A stretch of DNA of 64,000 nt, from contig JBGTCV010000094.1 in NCBI GenBank assembly GCA_041748655.1, forward strand, positions 21,820-85,819. Direction: 5' to 3'. The notes beneath the pieces are model-generated. The model was not told the origin of the DNA. It did no database searches and saw only the letters and a program-made list of their open reading frames with translations. The stretch comes from Leptofilum sp041748655 (lineage in GTDB: Bacteria; Chloroflexota; Anaerolineae; Promineifilales; Promineifilaceae). The position numbers and the translations under genes were made by a program. Below, in pieces: positions 27,778 through 37,600 of this stretch (positions within the stretch are counted from its first letter, which is position 1; every line of letters starts with the position of its first letter).

Positions 27778-29073
27778 TTAAAGATAACCCAACTGCCGCG
27801 CAACGGCCGTTAGCTCCTCCCGAAACTGTGGTGCAGAAATCTGGATTAGCGACTGCGCCCGCTGCCGAATAGATTTGCCATATAGATTAGCCACCCCATA
27901 CTCCGTCACCACATAATGCACATCGTTGCGGGTTGTTACAACGCCCGCTCCCTCATTCAACATCGGTACAATGCGGCTCACCGCGCCGTTGCGGGCGGTG
28001 GAGAGGCAGGCAATGATGGGCAAGCCCCCCTTGGAACGCGACGCCCCCCGAATAAAGTCCAGCTGCCCACCCACGCCACTGTAAAAGCGAGGCCCAATCG
28101 AATCGGCACAAACCTGGCCGGTCAGATCGATTTGTAAGGCCGCATTGATCGCCACCATTTTTTCGTTTTGAGCAATGTTGAACGGATCGTTGACATAATC
28201 CGTTGGGTGCATTTCAATCATCGGGTTGTTGTGGATAAAATCATACAGCCGCTGCGTGCCAAAGAGGAAGCCTGCGATAATTTTGCCGGGGTGGAACGTC
28301 TTGCGGGCGCAGGTAATCACCCCATTTTCCACCATTTCAACCACACCATCGGAAAATAGCTCGGTGTGTATGCCCAAATCTTTGTGGCTGCCCAGGCAGC
28401 GCAGCACTGCATCGGGAATGCTGCCGATGCCCATTTGCAGCGTTGCCCCGTCGGGAATCATTTCGGCGATGTATTCGCCAATCTGCAAATGTTCATCCGA
28501 GCTGCCGCCCTGGGGGGATTCCGGGATGGGGTAGTTGGTTTCGATGATGTGGTGCAGGCGGCTGACGTGAATGAAGCTGTCGCCGTGGGTGCGGGGCATC
28601 TGCTGGTTGACTTCGGCAATGATTATAGTAGCTGATTCGGCGGCCGGTTTGGTGGTGCCCACTTCTACGCCGAAGCTGCAAAAACCATGCTCATCGGGCG
28701 GCGAGAGGGAGATCAGGGCCACATCGATGGGCAAAATGCCGCTGCGAAACAGCCCGGGAATCTCCGACAGAAAGATGGGGGTGAAGTCGGCGCGCCCTTC
28801 GGCCACGGCTTTGCGCACGTTGGCCCCAATAAATAGGGCATTGACGCGAAAGCTGTCACTGTATTCCGGGGCCACGTAGGGGGCTTCGGCAAAGGTGAGG
28901 ATGTGGGTTAGCTCCACATCGCGCAGTTCGGGCGCTTTTTGGGTCAGTCCCTGGGTCAGTTGGACAGGCACGCCAGCCCCGCCGCCTACGTAAAGACGGT
29001 TGCCGGATTGGATATGGCTGAGGGCGGTAGAAACGTCGGTTACTTTACGACGATAGATAGTTTCCCAATTCAT
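27778..29073 (-). CDS. Acetyl-CoA hydrolase/CoA-transferase family protein (4-hydroxybutyrate CoA-transferase-like)
   Basis: A family I-like CoA-transferase of 431 aa. It has YVGGGAGVPVQLTQGL at the N-terminus, ATLQMGIGSIPDAV, ELFSDGVVEMVENGVI with the catalytic Glu region, and GVGGQLDFIRGASRSKGG, the conserved CoA-binding/glycine-rich motif. Members move CoA between acids (butyrate or 4-hydroxybutyrate:acetate) or hydrolyse acetyl-CoA. The start is taken at MNWETIYRRKV (29073), which matches the family N-terminus better than the longer frame. Convergent with the oxidoreductase operon, it could release the acid and conserve CoA after oxidative decarboxylation. Confidence 0.88.
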   Translation of the reverse strand: MNWETIYRRKVTDVSTALSHIQSGNRLYVGGGAGVPVQLTQGLTQKAPELRDVELTHILTFAEAPYVAPEYSDSFRVNALFIGANVRKAVAEGRADFTPIFLSEIPGLFRSGILPIDVALISLSPPDEHGFCSFGVEVGTTKPAAESATIIIAEVNQQMPRTHGDSFIHVSRLHHIIETNYPIPESPQGGSSDEHLQIGEYIAEMIPDGATLQMGIGSIPDAVLRCLGSHKDLGIHTELFSDGVVEMVENGVITCARKTFHPGKIIAGFLFGTQRLYDFIHNNPMIEMHPTDYVNDPFNIAQNEKMVAINAALQIDLTGQVCADSIGPRFYSGVGGQLDFIRGASRSKGGLPIIACLSTARNGAVSRIVPMLNEGAGVVTTRNDVHYVVTEYGVANLYGKSIRQRAQSLIQISAPQFREELTAVARQLGYL

Positions 29074-29093
29074 GCTAAATCTCGTGGTTTTTC

Positions 29094-29162
29094 CCACAGA
29101 GGGCGCTGAGTACGCAGAGATTTTTTTTCATAATCCCGCGGCGCTCTCTGCGTACTCGGTGG
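29094..29162. repeat. Intergenic inverted repeat (GAGTACGCAGAGA arms)
   Basis: CCACAGAGggcgcTGAGTACGCAGAGA-type left arm pairs with TCTCTGCGTACTCGGTGG on the right, around a T-rich centre. It occupies the gap between the CoA-transferase and alanine dehydrogenase genes. It belongs to the style of palindromic intergenic elements seen elsewhere in the window. Confidence 0.7.
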
Positions 29163-29170
29163 TTAAATTT

Positions 29171-30265
29171 TTATATTGTTTTGCCCAGTGCCTGAGCAAC
29201 TTCCTGGTGAACCAAACGGCCGTTTACCAAAGTCATACCCCGGTTAAGGGCAGGTAGCTGCTCACTGGCGGCGATAATACCTTCTTCGCCCACGGCCAGC
29301 AGGTAGGGGAGGGATGCGTTGGTAATGGCGTAGCTGGTGGTACGGCCGTATGCCGCCGTCATGTTGGGTACACAGTGATGAATAATGCCTTCGGCCACAT
29401 AAGTGGTGTTGCGCAGCGAGGTGGGGCGGCTGGTTTCGACACAGCCCCCTTCATCAATGGCGTAATCGATGATGACGGAACCGCGCTGCATTTGCTTCAC
29501 CATATCACGGCTGACGAGTATGGGGGCACGCCGACCTGATTTGGAAGCGGCCCCAATGAGCACATCGGCAAACTGGGTGGCGCGTTTCAAGTTCAGTTCA
29601 TTGGCAAACATGGTGGTGACACGGCCGTTTAGCATATCGTACAAATTTTGCAGCTTGCGTGGTTCCTGGTCCAGTACGGTGACTTCGGCACCCAGCCCCA
29701 CAAAGGCGCGGGCGGCATTGCTGCCCAGCACCCCACCCCCCACAATCACGACGGCAGCGGCCGGGACGCCTGGCAGCCCGCTGAGCAAAATGCCGCGCCC
29801 GTTGTAATCGCTGCGCAGCAGGCGGCCCGCCACAATAGGAGCCATTCGCCCGGCCACAATACTGGCGGGCAGCAGCACAGGTCGGGTGCCGTCGGCTTCC
29901 TCGATGAGTTCGTAGGAAACGGCCGTAATTTCCCGTTCTGTTAGCGCTTCCAGCAAATCTGGGGAGGAAACCGGCAGGTGCAGGAAGGAAAAGATGGTTT
30001 GCCCTGGGCGGAACAGCGCATGTTCCGCAGCAGTGGGGCGCGTTACTTTCACCACCACATCGGCGCGGCCGTACGCTTCTTGCGCCGAATACACAATCTG
30101 GCCACCTGCTGTGCGGTAGTTTTCATCGGAAAAGCCTGCGGCCAGCCCGGCGCCGGTTTCAATGTAAACGGCATGCCCGGCCCGGACAAGGGTAAACACC
30201 CCGGCGGGGCTCAACCCCACGCGGGATTCTAAATCACGAACTTCTCGTGGTACGCCAAAATCCAT
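29171..30265 (-). CDS. ald: Alanine dehydrogenase
   Basis: NAD-dependent L-alanine dehydrogenase family, 364 aa. MDFGVPREVRDLESRVGLSP is the substrate-domain opening, Lys73 and His96 (FSFLHLP) correspond to the catalytic pair, VVIVGGGVLGSNAARAFVGLGAEV binds NAD, and IIDYAIDEGGCVETSRPT with CVPNM close the active site. The enzyme interconverts alanine and pyruvate plus ammonia. The sequence is somewhat divergent in the central part (LLRSDYNGRGILLSGLPG), so a related oxidoreductase activity cannot be excluded. With the aminotransferase/oxidoreductase operon nearby it could recycle amino groups or remove reducing power. Confidence 0.85.
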   Translation of the reverse strand: MDFGVPREVRDLESRVGLSPAGVFTLVRAGHAVYIETGAGLAAGFSDENYRTAGGQIVYSAQEAYGRADVVVKVTRPTAAEHALFRPGQTIFSFLHLPVSSPDLLEALTEREITAVSYELIEEADGTRPVLLPASIVAGRMAPIVAGRLLRSDYNGRGILLSGLPGVPAAAVVIVGGGVLGSNAARAFVGLGAEVTVLDQEPRKLQNLYDMLNGRVTTMFANELNLKRATQFADVLIGAASKSGRRAPILVSRDMVKQMQRGSVIIDYAIDEGGCVETSRPTSLRNTTYVAEGIIHHCVPNMTAAYGRTTSYAITNASLPYLLAVGEEGIIAASEQLPALNRGMTLVNGRLVHQEVAQALGKTI

Positions 30266-30596
30266 CCTTCACCCCTTGGAAAATTTTAGCCACAGAGAAA
30301 CAGAGGAGGAGAATTTTTGTCTCGCTGTGGTTTTGATCTGTTGCGAACAAAACTGTTGTATATCGTCACGAGTATAGGTTTTGGGTGGGAACGGCCGTAG
30401 TAACAAACGTCACAAAAGCGTGCGTTCATTGTCATCGGGAGCAACTTATATCTGATTGTTATCTTTAATCTATATCTCGATAGATTTAAAACAGGGCGAT
30501 TTTGGGATATTGTATAAACAGGTATCGTGTCTATCGATCAGAAACGGCCGTAACAACCAAGAATTACCTGTTGTTTGCAAAGGATTTAATTTAGCC
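30266..30596. other. Intergenic region between divergent genes
   Basis: This 331-bp gap separates divergent alanine dehydrogenase and universal stress protein genes. It contains a short inverted repeat with CCACAG (30290-30295) and CTGTGG (30325-30330) ends, two ACGGCCGT copies, and AT-rich DNA around 30440-30530 where promoters are likely. No promoter could be assigned with confidence. Confidence 0.5.
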
Positions 30597-31610
30597 ATGA
30601 TAGATAAAATTGTAACGTTACTAGATGGCTCAACATTATCTCAATGCGTGCTGCCCCATACCCGCGCGTTGGCCCGGGTTTTTCAGGCCAACGTCACCCT
30701 GCTGCAAGTGTTGGAACCCAAAAAAGTGAAAACAGATACGGGACGTCTGGATCCCCTAAACTGGCATTTGCAAAAATTGGCGGCGCAATCATTCTTAAAC
30801 ACCGTATCCCAGGAGGAAACAGATGAAACAGTGATATACGACACTTTGTTGCTGGAAGGATCGCCTGCCAGTCGCATTATTGAGTATATTGAAGAGACCC
30901 ACCCAGATTTGATCATGCTTAGCAGCCACGGGCAAAGCGGTCTTTCTGCCTGGAATGTCAGCAGCATGGCCCAGAAGATTATCGATCGGGCCTTTTGTTC
31001 TTTTATGCTGGTACGCGCCTACCAGGAACAAGAGAAGTCCATTTCAGAAGTGCGCTACCGGCACATTGCCGTGCCTTTGGATGGCTCCAAACGGGCCGAA
31101 CACGTTTTGCCTTTTGCCGAATCTTTGGCAGCGGCCCACGACGCGGAGCTTTGGTTGATCCATGCCCAGGTAATGCCAACAATAATCCAAAGCCATACGC
31201 TGACGCCAGAAGAAACGGCCGTTATTAACCAGCTAAAAGAACGCAACCAGCAAAAAGCCCAGCACTATCTGGCACAGACGGCGGAGCAAATGCAAGCGCG
31301 GGTCAACACATTCAACCTCCCAGGCAACAATCCAGCCGATACGCTGCTGGAATTTGTGGATGCCAGCGCGGTGGACCTGGTTGTGATGAGCGCACATGGC
31401 TATTCTTGTGAAACGATACGGCCGTATGGCTCAATCGTCTCCAGCTTCATTGCCTATGGCAGCACTCCCTTGCTCATTTTTCAAGATTTAACCCAGCATC
31501 AAATCAGACCCACAAAGGCCGAAATAAGTGCCACCGCTGCAGGTGACACTGGCCGCAGAACCCGGACAAATGCTTATGCCCAACCCCAAGACTGGTCTTC
31601 AACAAAATGA
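30597..31610 (+). CDS. Universal stress protein with two UspA domains
   Basis: Two tandem UspA domains in 337 aa. Domain 1 (about 1-140) begins MIDKIVTLLDGSTLSQCVLP and ends with the nucleotide loop SSHGQSGLSAWNVSSMAQKI. Domain 2 (about 150-300) begins HIAVPLDGSKRAEHVLP and has SAHGYSCETIRPYGSIVSSFI, a poorer match to the ATP-binding G-x2-G-x9-G pattern. Start ATG 30597 has AAAGGA upstream; the longer frame is rejected. The 3' end overlaps the start of the giant glucan synthase gene, so the two are probably co-translated, linking stress sensing to glucan production. Confidence 0.88.
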   Translation: MIDKIVTLLDGSTLSQCVLPHTRALARVFQANVTLLQVLEPKKVKTDTGRLDPLNWHLQKLAAQSFLNTVSQEETDETVIYDTLLLEGSPASRIIEYIEETHPDLIMLSSHGQSGLSAWNVSSMAQKIIDRAFCSFMLVRAYQEQEKSISEVRYRHIAVPLDGSKRAEHVLPFAESLAAAHDAELWLIHAQVMPTIIQSHTLTPEETAVINQLKERNQQKAQHYLAQTAEQMQARVNTFNLPGNNPADTLLEFVDASAVDLVVMSAHGYSCETIRPYGSIVSSFIAYGSTPLLIFQDLTQHQIRPTKAEISATAAGDTGRRTRTNAYAQPQDWSSTK

Positions 31611-34600
31611 AACACTGCCCTTAGACCATCCCAGGGATAGTGGCGACACAATAGACCAATTTAGACTGGCCGCCCGCTCCCTCGCCCGGCAGCATCAACA
31701 GACAAGCCTTGCCTCCTTTCCCTCATCTTTGCTGCAGCGGTTATCCTGGCAAATAGAATTATTAGAGGCAGTTCACCATTATTTTGTCCACGCTTCCCAG
31801 GAAGAGCACGACTATTCGACCGCCGCCGAGTGGATTTTGGATAACTATTACGTGATCCGGCAGGCCCAACGTCAGGTAAAGCAAGATCTACCCCCGGCCT
31901 ATTACAAGCAGCTACCCAAATTAGATGACAACAGCGATTGTCATGGCCTGCCGCGTGTCTTTGCCCTGGCCCGCCAATGCACCTTACTTGAAAACTGCCA
32001 GATAGATATGGAGTGGGTGGAAAATTTCTCACTCGCCTACCAGGAGATTACCCCTTTAACCATGGGCGAGGTGTGGGCCTTGCCCATCATGCTTCGTTAT
32101 TGTTTGCTGGAATGTCTGGCTCAGGCAGCCGGGCACGTCACCGGGCAGCTATCCAACCAGACCGGGCTAAAACCGACGCTGTACTTATCTGAAATAGAAG
32201 GGTCTGAAAATGAAATTGTTGCTAACTGCATCCGCAGCCTGCGCCTGCTGGGCAGCCATGATTGGCCCACCTTTTTTGAAGATGTCAGCCAGGTAGAGCA
32301 GATTCTGCGGCAAGATCCGGCTCAGCTTTACGGCCGTATGACCTTCGACACCCGCGACCAATACCGCAAAATCATTGAAAAGCTGGCCCTGGAGACAGGG
32401 CAGACCGAAACGGCCGTTGCCCAAACGGCCGTTAATCTCGCCCAATCCGCCACCGCCAACCTCAGCAGCGGTTGGGAGGGGCTGCAACAGCCTCCCGCTG
32501 CCCACGTTGGTTACTATCTGTTAGGCCCCCAGCGAGAAAAGCTGGCCCAGCAGGTTGGCTATCGTCCCCGTCCGGTTCGTCGCTGGCTGGGCCAACAGGT
32601 AACGGCCGTTTACCTGGGCGGCATCATTTTCCTCACGCTCTTGCTGCTGGCCGGGCTGTTGGGCTATGCTGCCACCGTAGGCGGCACTGGCTGGCAGCAG
32701 CTGCTGCTGGCCGGTTTGGGGTTTGTGCCGCTAACGGCCGTGAGCATAGGGCTGGTTAACTGGCTGGTTACCGCACTCGTTAAACCCCGCGTCTTGCCCA
32801 AGCTAGACTTTTTCGAAGGCGTGCCCGCTTCCTGCCGGACGATGGTCGTTGTTCCTGCCTTGCTCACCAGTGAGGCCGAGCTTCACTTCCTCACCAACCA
32901 GCTGGAGCAGCACTATCTGCGTAACCCCGATCCCCACCTCGGCTTCGCCCTCCTCACCGACTTCGCCGACGCCTCCGAAGCCGAAATGCCCGAAGATGAC
33001 GCCCTGGTTCAGCTAGCCGAAGCCAGCCTGAATGCCCTCAACCAGCGCTATCCCCAACAACCTTTCTACCTCTTCCACCGCCGCCGCCTGTACAACCCGA
33101 GCGAAGGCGAATGGATGGGCTGGGAGCGCAAGCGAGGCAAGCTCCACGAATTCAACCGGCTGCTGCGCGGCGCCACGGATACTTCCTTCACCGTACAGTT
33201 GGGCGATCTCTCACTGCTGTCTCAAGTCAAATATGTCATTACCCTGGATGCAGACACCCTCCTGCCCACCGATGCTGCCTGCCGCCTGATTGGCGCGATT
33301 GCCCACCCGCTCAACCGGGCCTTCTGCGATCCGCAAACAGGCCAGGTGACGGCCGGCTACACTATCCTGCAACCTCGCACCGAAATCAAGCCCGCCAGCG
33401 TGGGACAATCCCTGTTTACCCGTATTTTTACCGGAGATATTGGCCTGGATCTCTACAGCCTGGCCGTTTCCGATGTGTACCAGGATCTGTTTGGCGAAGG
33501 AATTTACGTGGGTAAAGGCATTTACGACGTAGACGCCTTCGAATGCAGCCTGGCCGACCGCGTGCCGGAAAACGCGCTGCTCAGCCACGATCTGTTCGAG
33601 GGGGTGCAGGGGCGCGTTGGCCTTGTAACCGACATTGTGCTGTATGAAGAGTATCCGCCCTACTACCTGGTGCACGTGGGGCGGGCACTGCGCTGGATTC
33701 GGGGCGACTGGCAGCTGCTGCCCTGGCTGTGGCCCACCGTGCCTGCGGCCAACGGCCGTCGCCGCAACGATCTACCTCTGCTGGCCCGCTGGAAAATAGC
33801 CGACAACCTGCGTCGCAGCCTGGTGGCCCCCTTCCTCTTTTTCTTTTTTATCGCTGGCTGGCTGTGGCTGCCCGGCTCTCCTGTGGTCTGGTCGCTGATT
33901 GGGCTGTTTATAACGGCCGTTTCCCTCTTAACCGCCCTGGCCATTGCCATCCGGCGCAGCATTGGCGGCGCAGCCTGGCATGATGTGCGGCAAAACCTGC
34001 GAGACAATGCCCTCCGCTGGCTGCTGCAAATTGCCTTTTTGCCCTACGAAGCCCTGCTCCACCTCGAAGCCATTGGGGTCACCCTCTGGCGGCGCTTTGT
34101 CTCCCACCGCCATCTGCTGCAATGGACCACCGCTGCCCACACCGTTCGGCTGCTGGGCAAAGACGTCTCGGCGGAAAAAACGATAGGGCAAATGCTGCGT
34201 TCCCTCATTTTGGTCTCTGTGCTTCTGCTCGTATTGGTCATTTGGCGGCCAGGCGCGCTGTCGGCTGCCGTCCTGGTTCTCGCTCTCTGGCTGCTTTCGC
34301 CAGAGATTGTCTACCGTATTAGTCGGCCACAAGCGGCGCAAACGGCCGTTCTCACCCCCACCGAACAACAGCGATTGCGCAGTTTGGCCCGCCGCACCTG
34401 GCTCTTTTTTGAAGAATATGTTGGGCCAGAAGACAATTGGCTGCCCCCCGACCACTTTCAGGAATCGCCGCGTGGCGTAGTGGCGCACCGCACCTCGCCC
34501 ACCAACATCGGCCTTTACCTGCTCACCACCCTGGCTGCCTATGATTTGGGCTACATTAGCCTGCTCAACCTCTCGCTGCGTCTCAACGATACCCTGGATA

Positions 34601-37600
34601 CGCTCGACAAGTTGGACCGCTACCGGGGCCATTTCCTCAACTGGCTGGATACGCGCACGCTGCAACCACTGCCGCCTCGCTATATTTCCACTGTAGACAG
34701 CGGGAATCTAGCCGGTTGTTTGCTGGCCTTAAAACAGGGCTGCCTGACCATTAAAGAGCATCCAGTCTATCAGACGCAGCGCTGGCAGGGACTGCTGGAT
34801 ACACTCACCCTTTTTAACGAGGTCGTCGCTTCTCTGACTACCACCGAGCAATTGATCGCTGTTCAACAGCAGCTGGGCCACATGCAAAATCAAATCGAAG
34901 CCAGTAAGGCTGAACCAGCCCGCTGGGTTGACCTGCTGGAGCAGTTAATTGAAACGGAGCTGCCCAAACTGAATCGCTATGTGCTGGCGCTTTTTGAAGA
35001 CGGAACCGATTCTATCCCTGCCGAAATCATTCACCAGTGGCGGCTTTATGAGGAGCACTTGTATGGGAATGTGGAAGGGCTGGAGCGTGAGCTGAATCTG
35101 TTGACACCCTGGCTGCGGGCGCTGCGAGAGCCGCCTGTTTACTTCACGGCAGGTCAGGCAACAACGGCCGTACAAAACGCCTGGCAAAACTTACAGGAAG
35201 CCATGCCCCAACTTCCCCGCCTGGATGAACTCAGCCTTATTTGTCGCCAGGCTGAAGACGCCCTGGAGCGGCTCCAGGCCACGTTGCCCCCCAGCGACAC
35301 CACTCCAGAAGCAGCCCCAGCCGATCAGTGGTGTGCCGAGCTAAAAAATGAACTTGTCAGCGCACGCATGACGGCCGAACTTCTACTCACCAACTACGAT
35401 ACGTTGGCGCAGCGTATCGATCAGCTTGTTGCCGAAATGGATTTCACCTTTCTCTACAATTCACAGCGGCACGTCTTCCACATTGGCTATAACCTGGAAA
35501 GCAGCCGCCTGGACAACAATTTTTACGATCTATTGGCCTCTGAGGCACGCATAGCCAGCCTGGTAGCCATTGCCAAGCGAGATGTGACCCAAAAACATTG
35601 GCTCCATCTGGCCAGACCACTTACCCAGCTGCGTGGCGGCCTGGCCCTGCTTTCCTGGAGCGGCACGATGTTTGAATACCTGATGCCGCCGCTGCTGATG
35701 AACAGCTACCCCGGCACCTTGCTGGCCCAAAGCGGCCAGGCTGTCGTCGACCACCAGATTGCCTATGGCGACGCCCACAACGTCCCCTGGGGTATTTCTG
35801 AATCTGGCTTTTACACCTTCGACAATGCCCGAAACTACCAATACCGTGCCTTTGGCGTGCCTGGCGCCGGCTTTAAACGCGGCCTGGCAGATGATCTGGT
35901 CATCACCCCTTACGCTTCGTTCCTTGCCTTACCAATGCGCCCCAACGCAACCCTGGCCAATCTGGATCATCTGCTGCAACACCAGATGCTTGGTCCCTAT
36001 GGCCTTTATGAAGCCCTCGATTTCACGCCGTCGCGCCTGAATTTGGGACAGGATACGGCCGTTGTCCGTTCATACATGTCTCATCACCAGGGCATGATCA
36101 TGCTGGCGCTGACCAATTATCTTTATGATGACATCATGGTCCGCCGTTTTCATACGGATCCTGCCATCCAGAGCGTGGAGCTGCTGCTGCAAGAGCAGGT
36201 GCCGTCTCATGCGCCCCTGCAAACGCCCCATGAAAACGAAGTTGGCCTTGAAGCCCGGGCAGAGTCTGGCAGCATCACGGCCGATCCCTGGTCGGTTCCT
36301 TTAGAAACGCCGCTGCCGTGGGTGCATTATTTGTCAAACGGCCGTTTCGGCAGCCTCATCACCAACGCTGGCAGCGGCTATTTAACCATGCCCGACCTGG
36401 CTCTTACCCGCTGGCGTGCCGACACCACGCGAGATCATTGGGGCCTGTGGCTTTACGTGCAGGATTTGCAGAGTGGGGCGCTCTGGTCGGCCGGGACCCA
36501 GCCGGTAGGCAAACAATCGTCCAACCAGGAGCTAAATTTCTTCCCGCACATGATCCAATTCCGCCGCCACGATCATGACATTGCCCTGCGCCAGGAAATA
36601 ACCGTTGCCCCATCAGACGATGTTGAAATCCGGCTGGTTCACCTGACCAACAACAGCAGCCAGCCGCGTCGCCTGCGACTTACCAGCTGCGGCGAAGTGG
36701 TCCTGACCGATTCTGCCAGCGACAGGCGCCATCAAGCTTTTGCCAAACTGTTTGTGGAAAGCGAATATTTGCCCGAGGTCAACGCCCTTTTCTTCCGCCG
36801 CCGCCCCCGTTCGGCCGAAGAACCCGCCCAATTTTTGGCCCATATGCTGGTCGCCCCCGCCGAGCTGCCCCTCAGCCGCGCCTTTGAAAGTGACCGGGCG
36901 CAGTTCCTGGGGCGAAATCGCACAGCTGCTAACCCGACCGCCCTGTGCCGACCGGAAGCATGGCTGGGGGGCACGACTGGAGCAACGTTGGATCCGATTA
37001 TGGCCCTGGGGCAGGAGGTCGTGCTGGAACCACATACGGCCGTTGAGCTCGCCTGGATCACCTTTACCGCCAAATCCCGCACAGAGCTGCTGGCCCTGGC
37101 CCAGGATTACCAGCGCTGGATCGTTATTCGGCGGGCTTTCACCACGGCTCGCGCTCAGGCCGAGCAGGAACTGCGCCGCCTGAAGCTGCCGGTGTCAGAA
37201 CTGGCCCAGGTTCAGCGCCTGTTGTCTTTGCTGCTGTACCCCCACGCCGCCGGGCGCGCTGCCGCAACCACCCTGGCCTCCAATACCAGGGGGCAGCCCA
37301 GCCTGTGGGCGTATGGCATCTCAGGTGATTATCCTATTTTGCTGCTGAACCTGGAGGATGAAACCACCAGCGAGCTACTGACGCTGCTGCTGCGAGCCCA
37401 CACCTATTGGCGGCAGCGCGGTTTGCGCATAGACCTTGTTTTTCTGAACCAGCAGGAAACCAACTATGGCCAGCCAGTGCAGAACAGCATTTTTCGCACC
37501 GTGCAGCGGCTGGAAAGCGAGCACTGGCTCAACAAGCGGGGCGGTATTTTTATCTTACGCAGCGACCAGATGAACCGGGCAGACCATATTTTGCTGCAAA

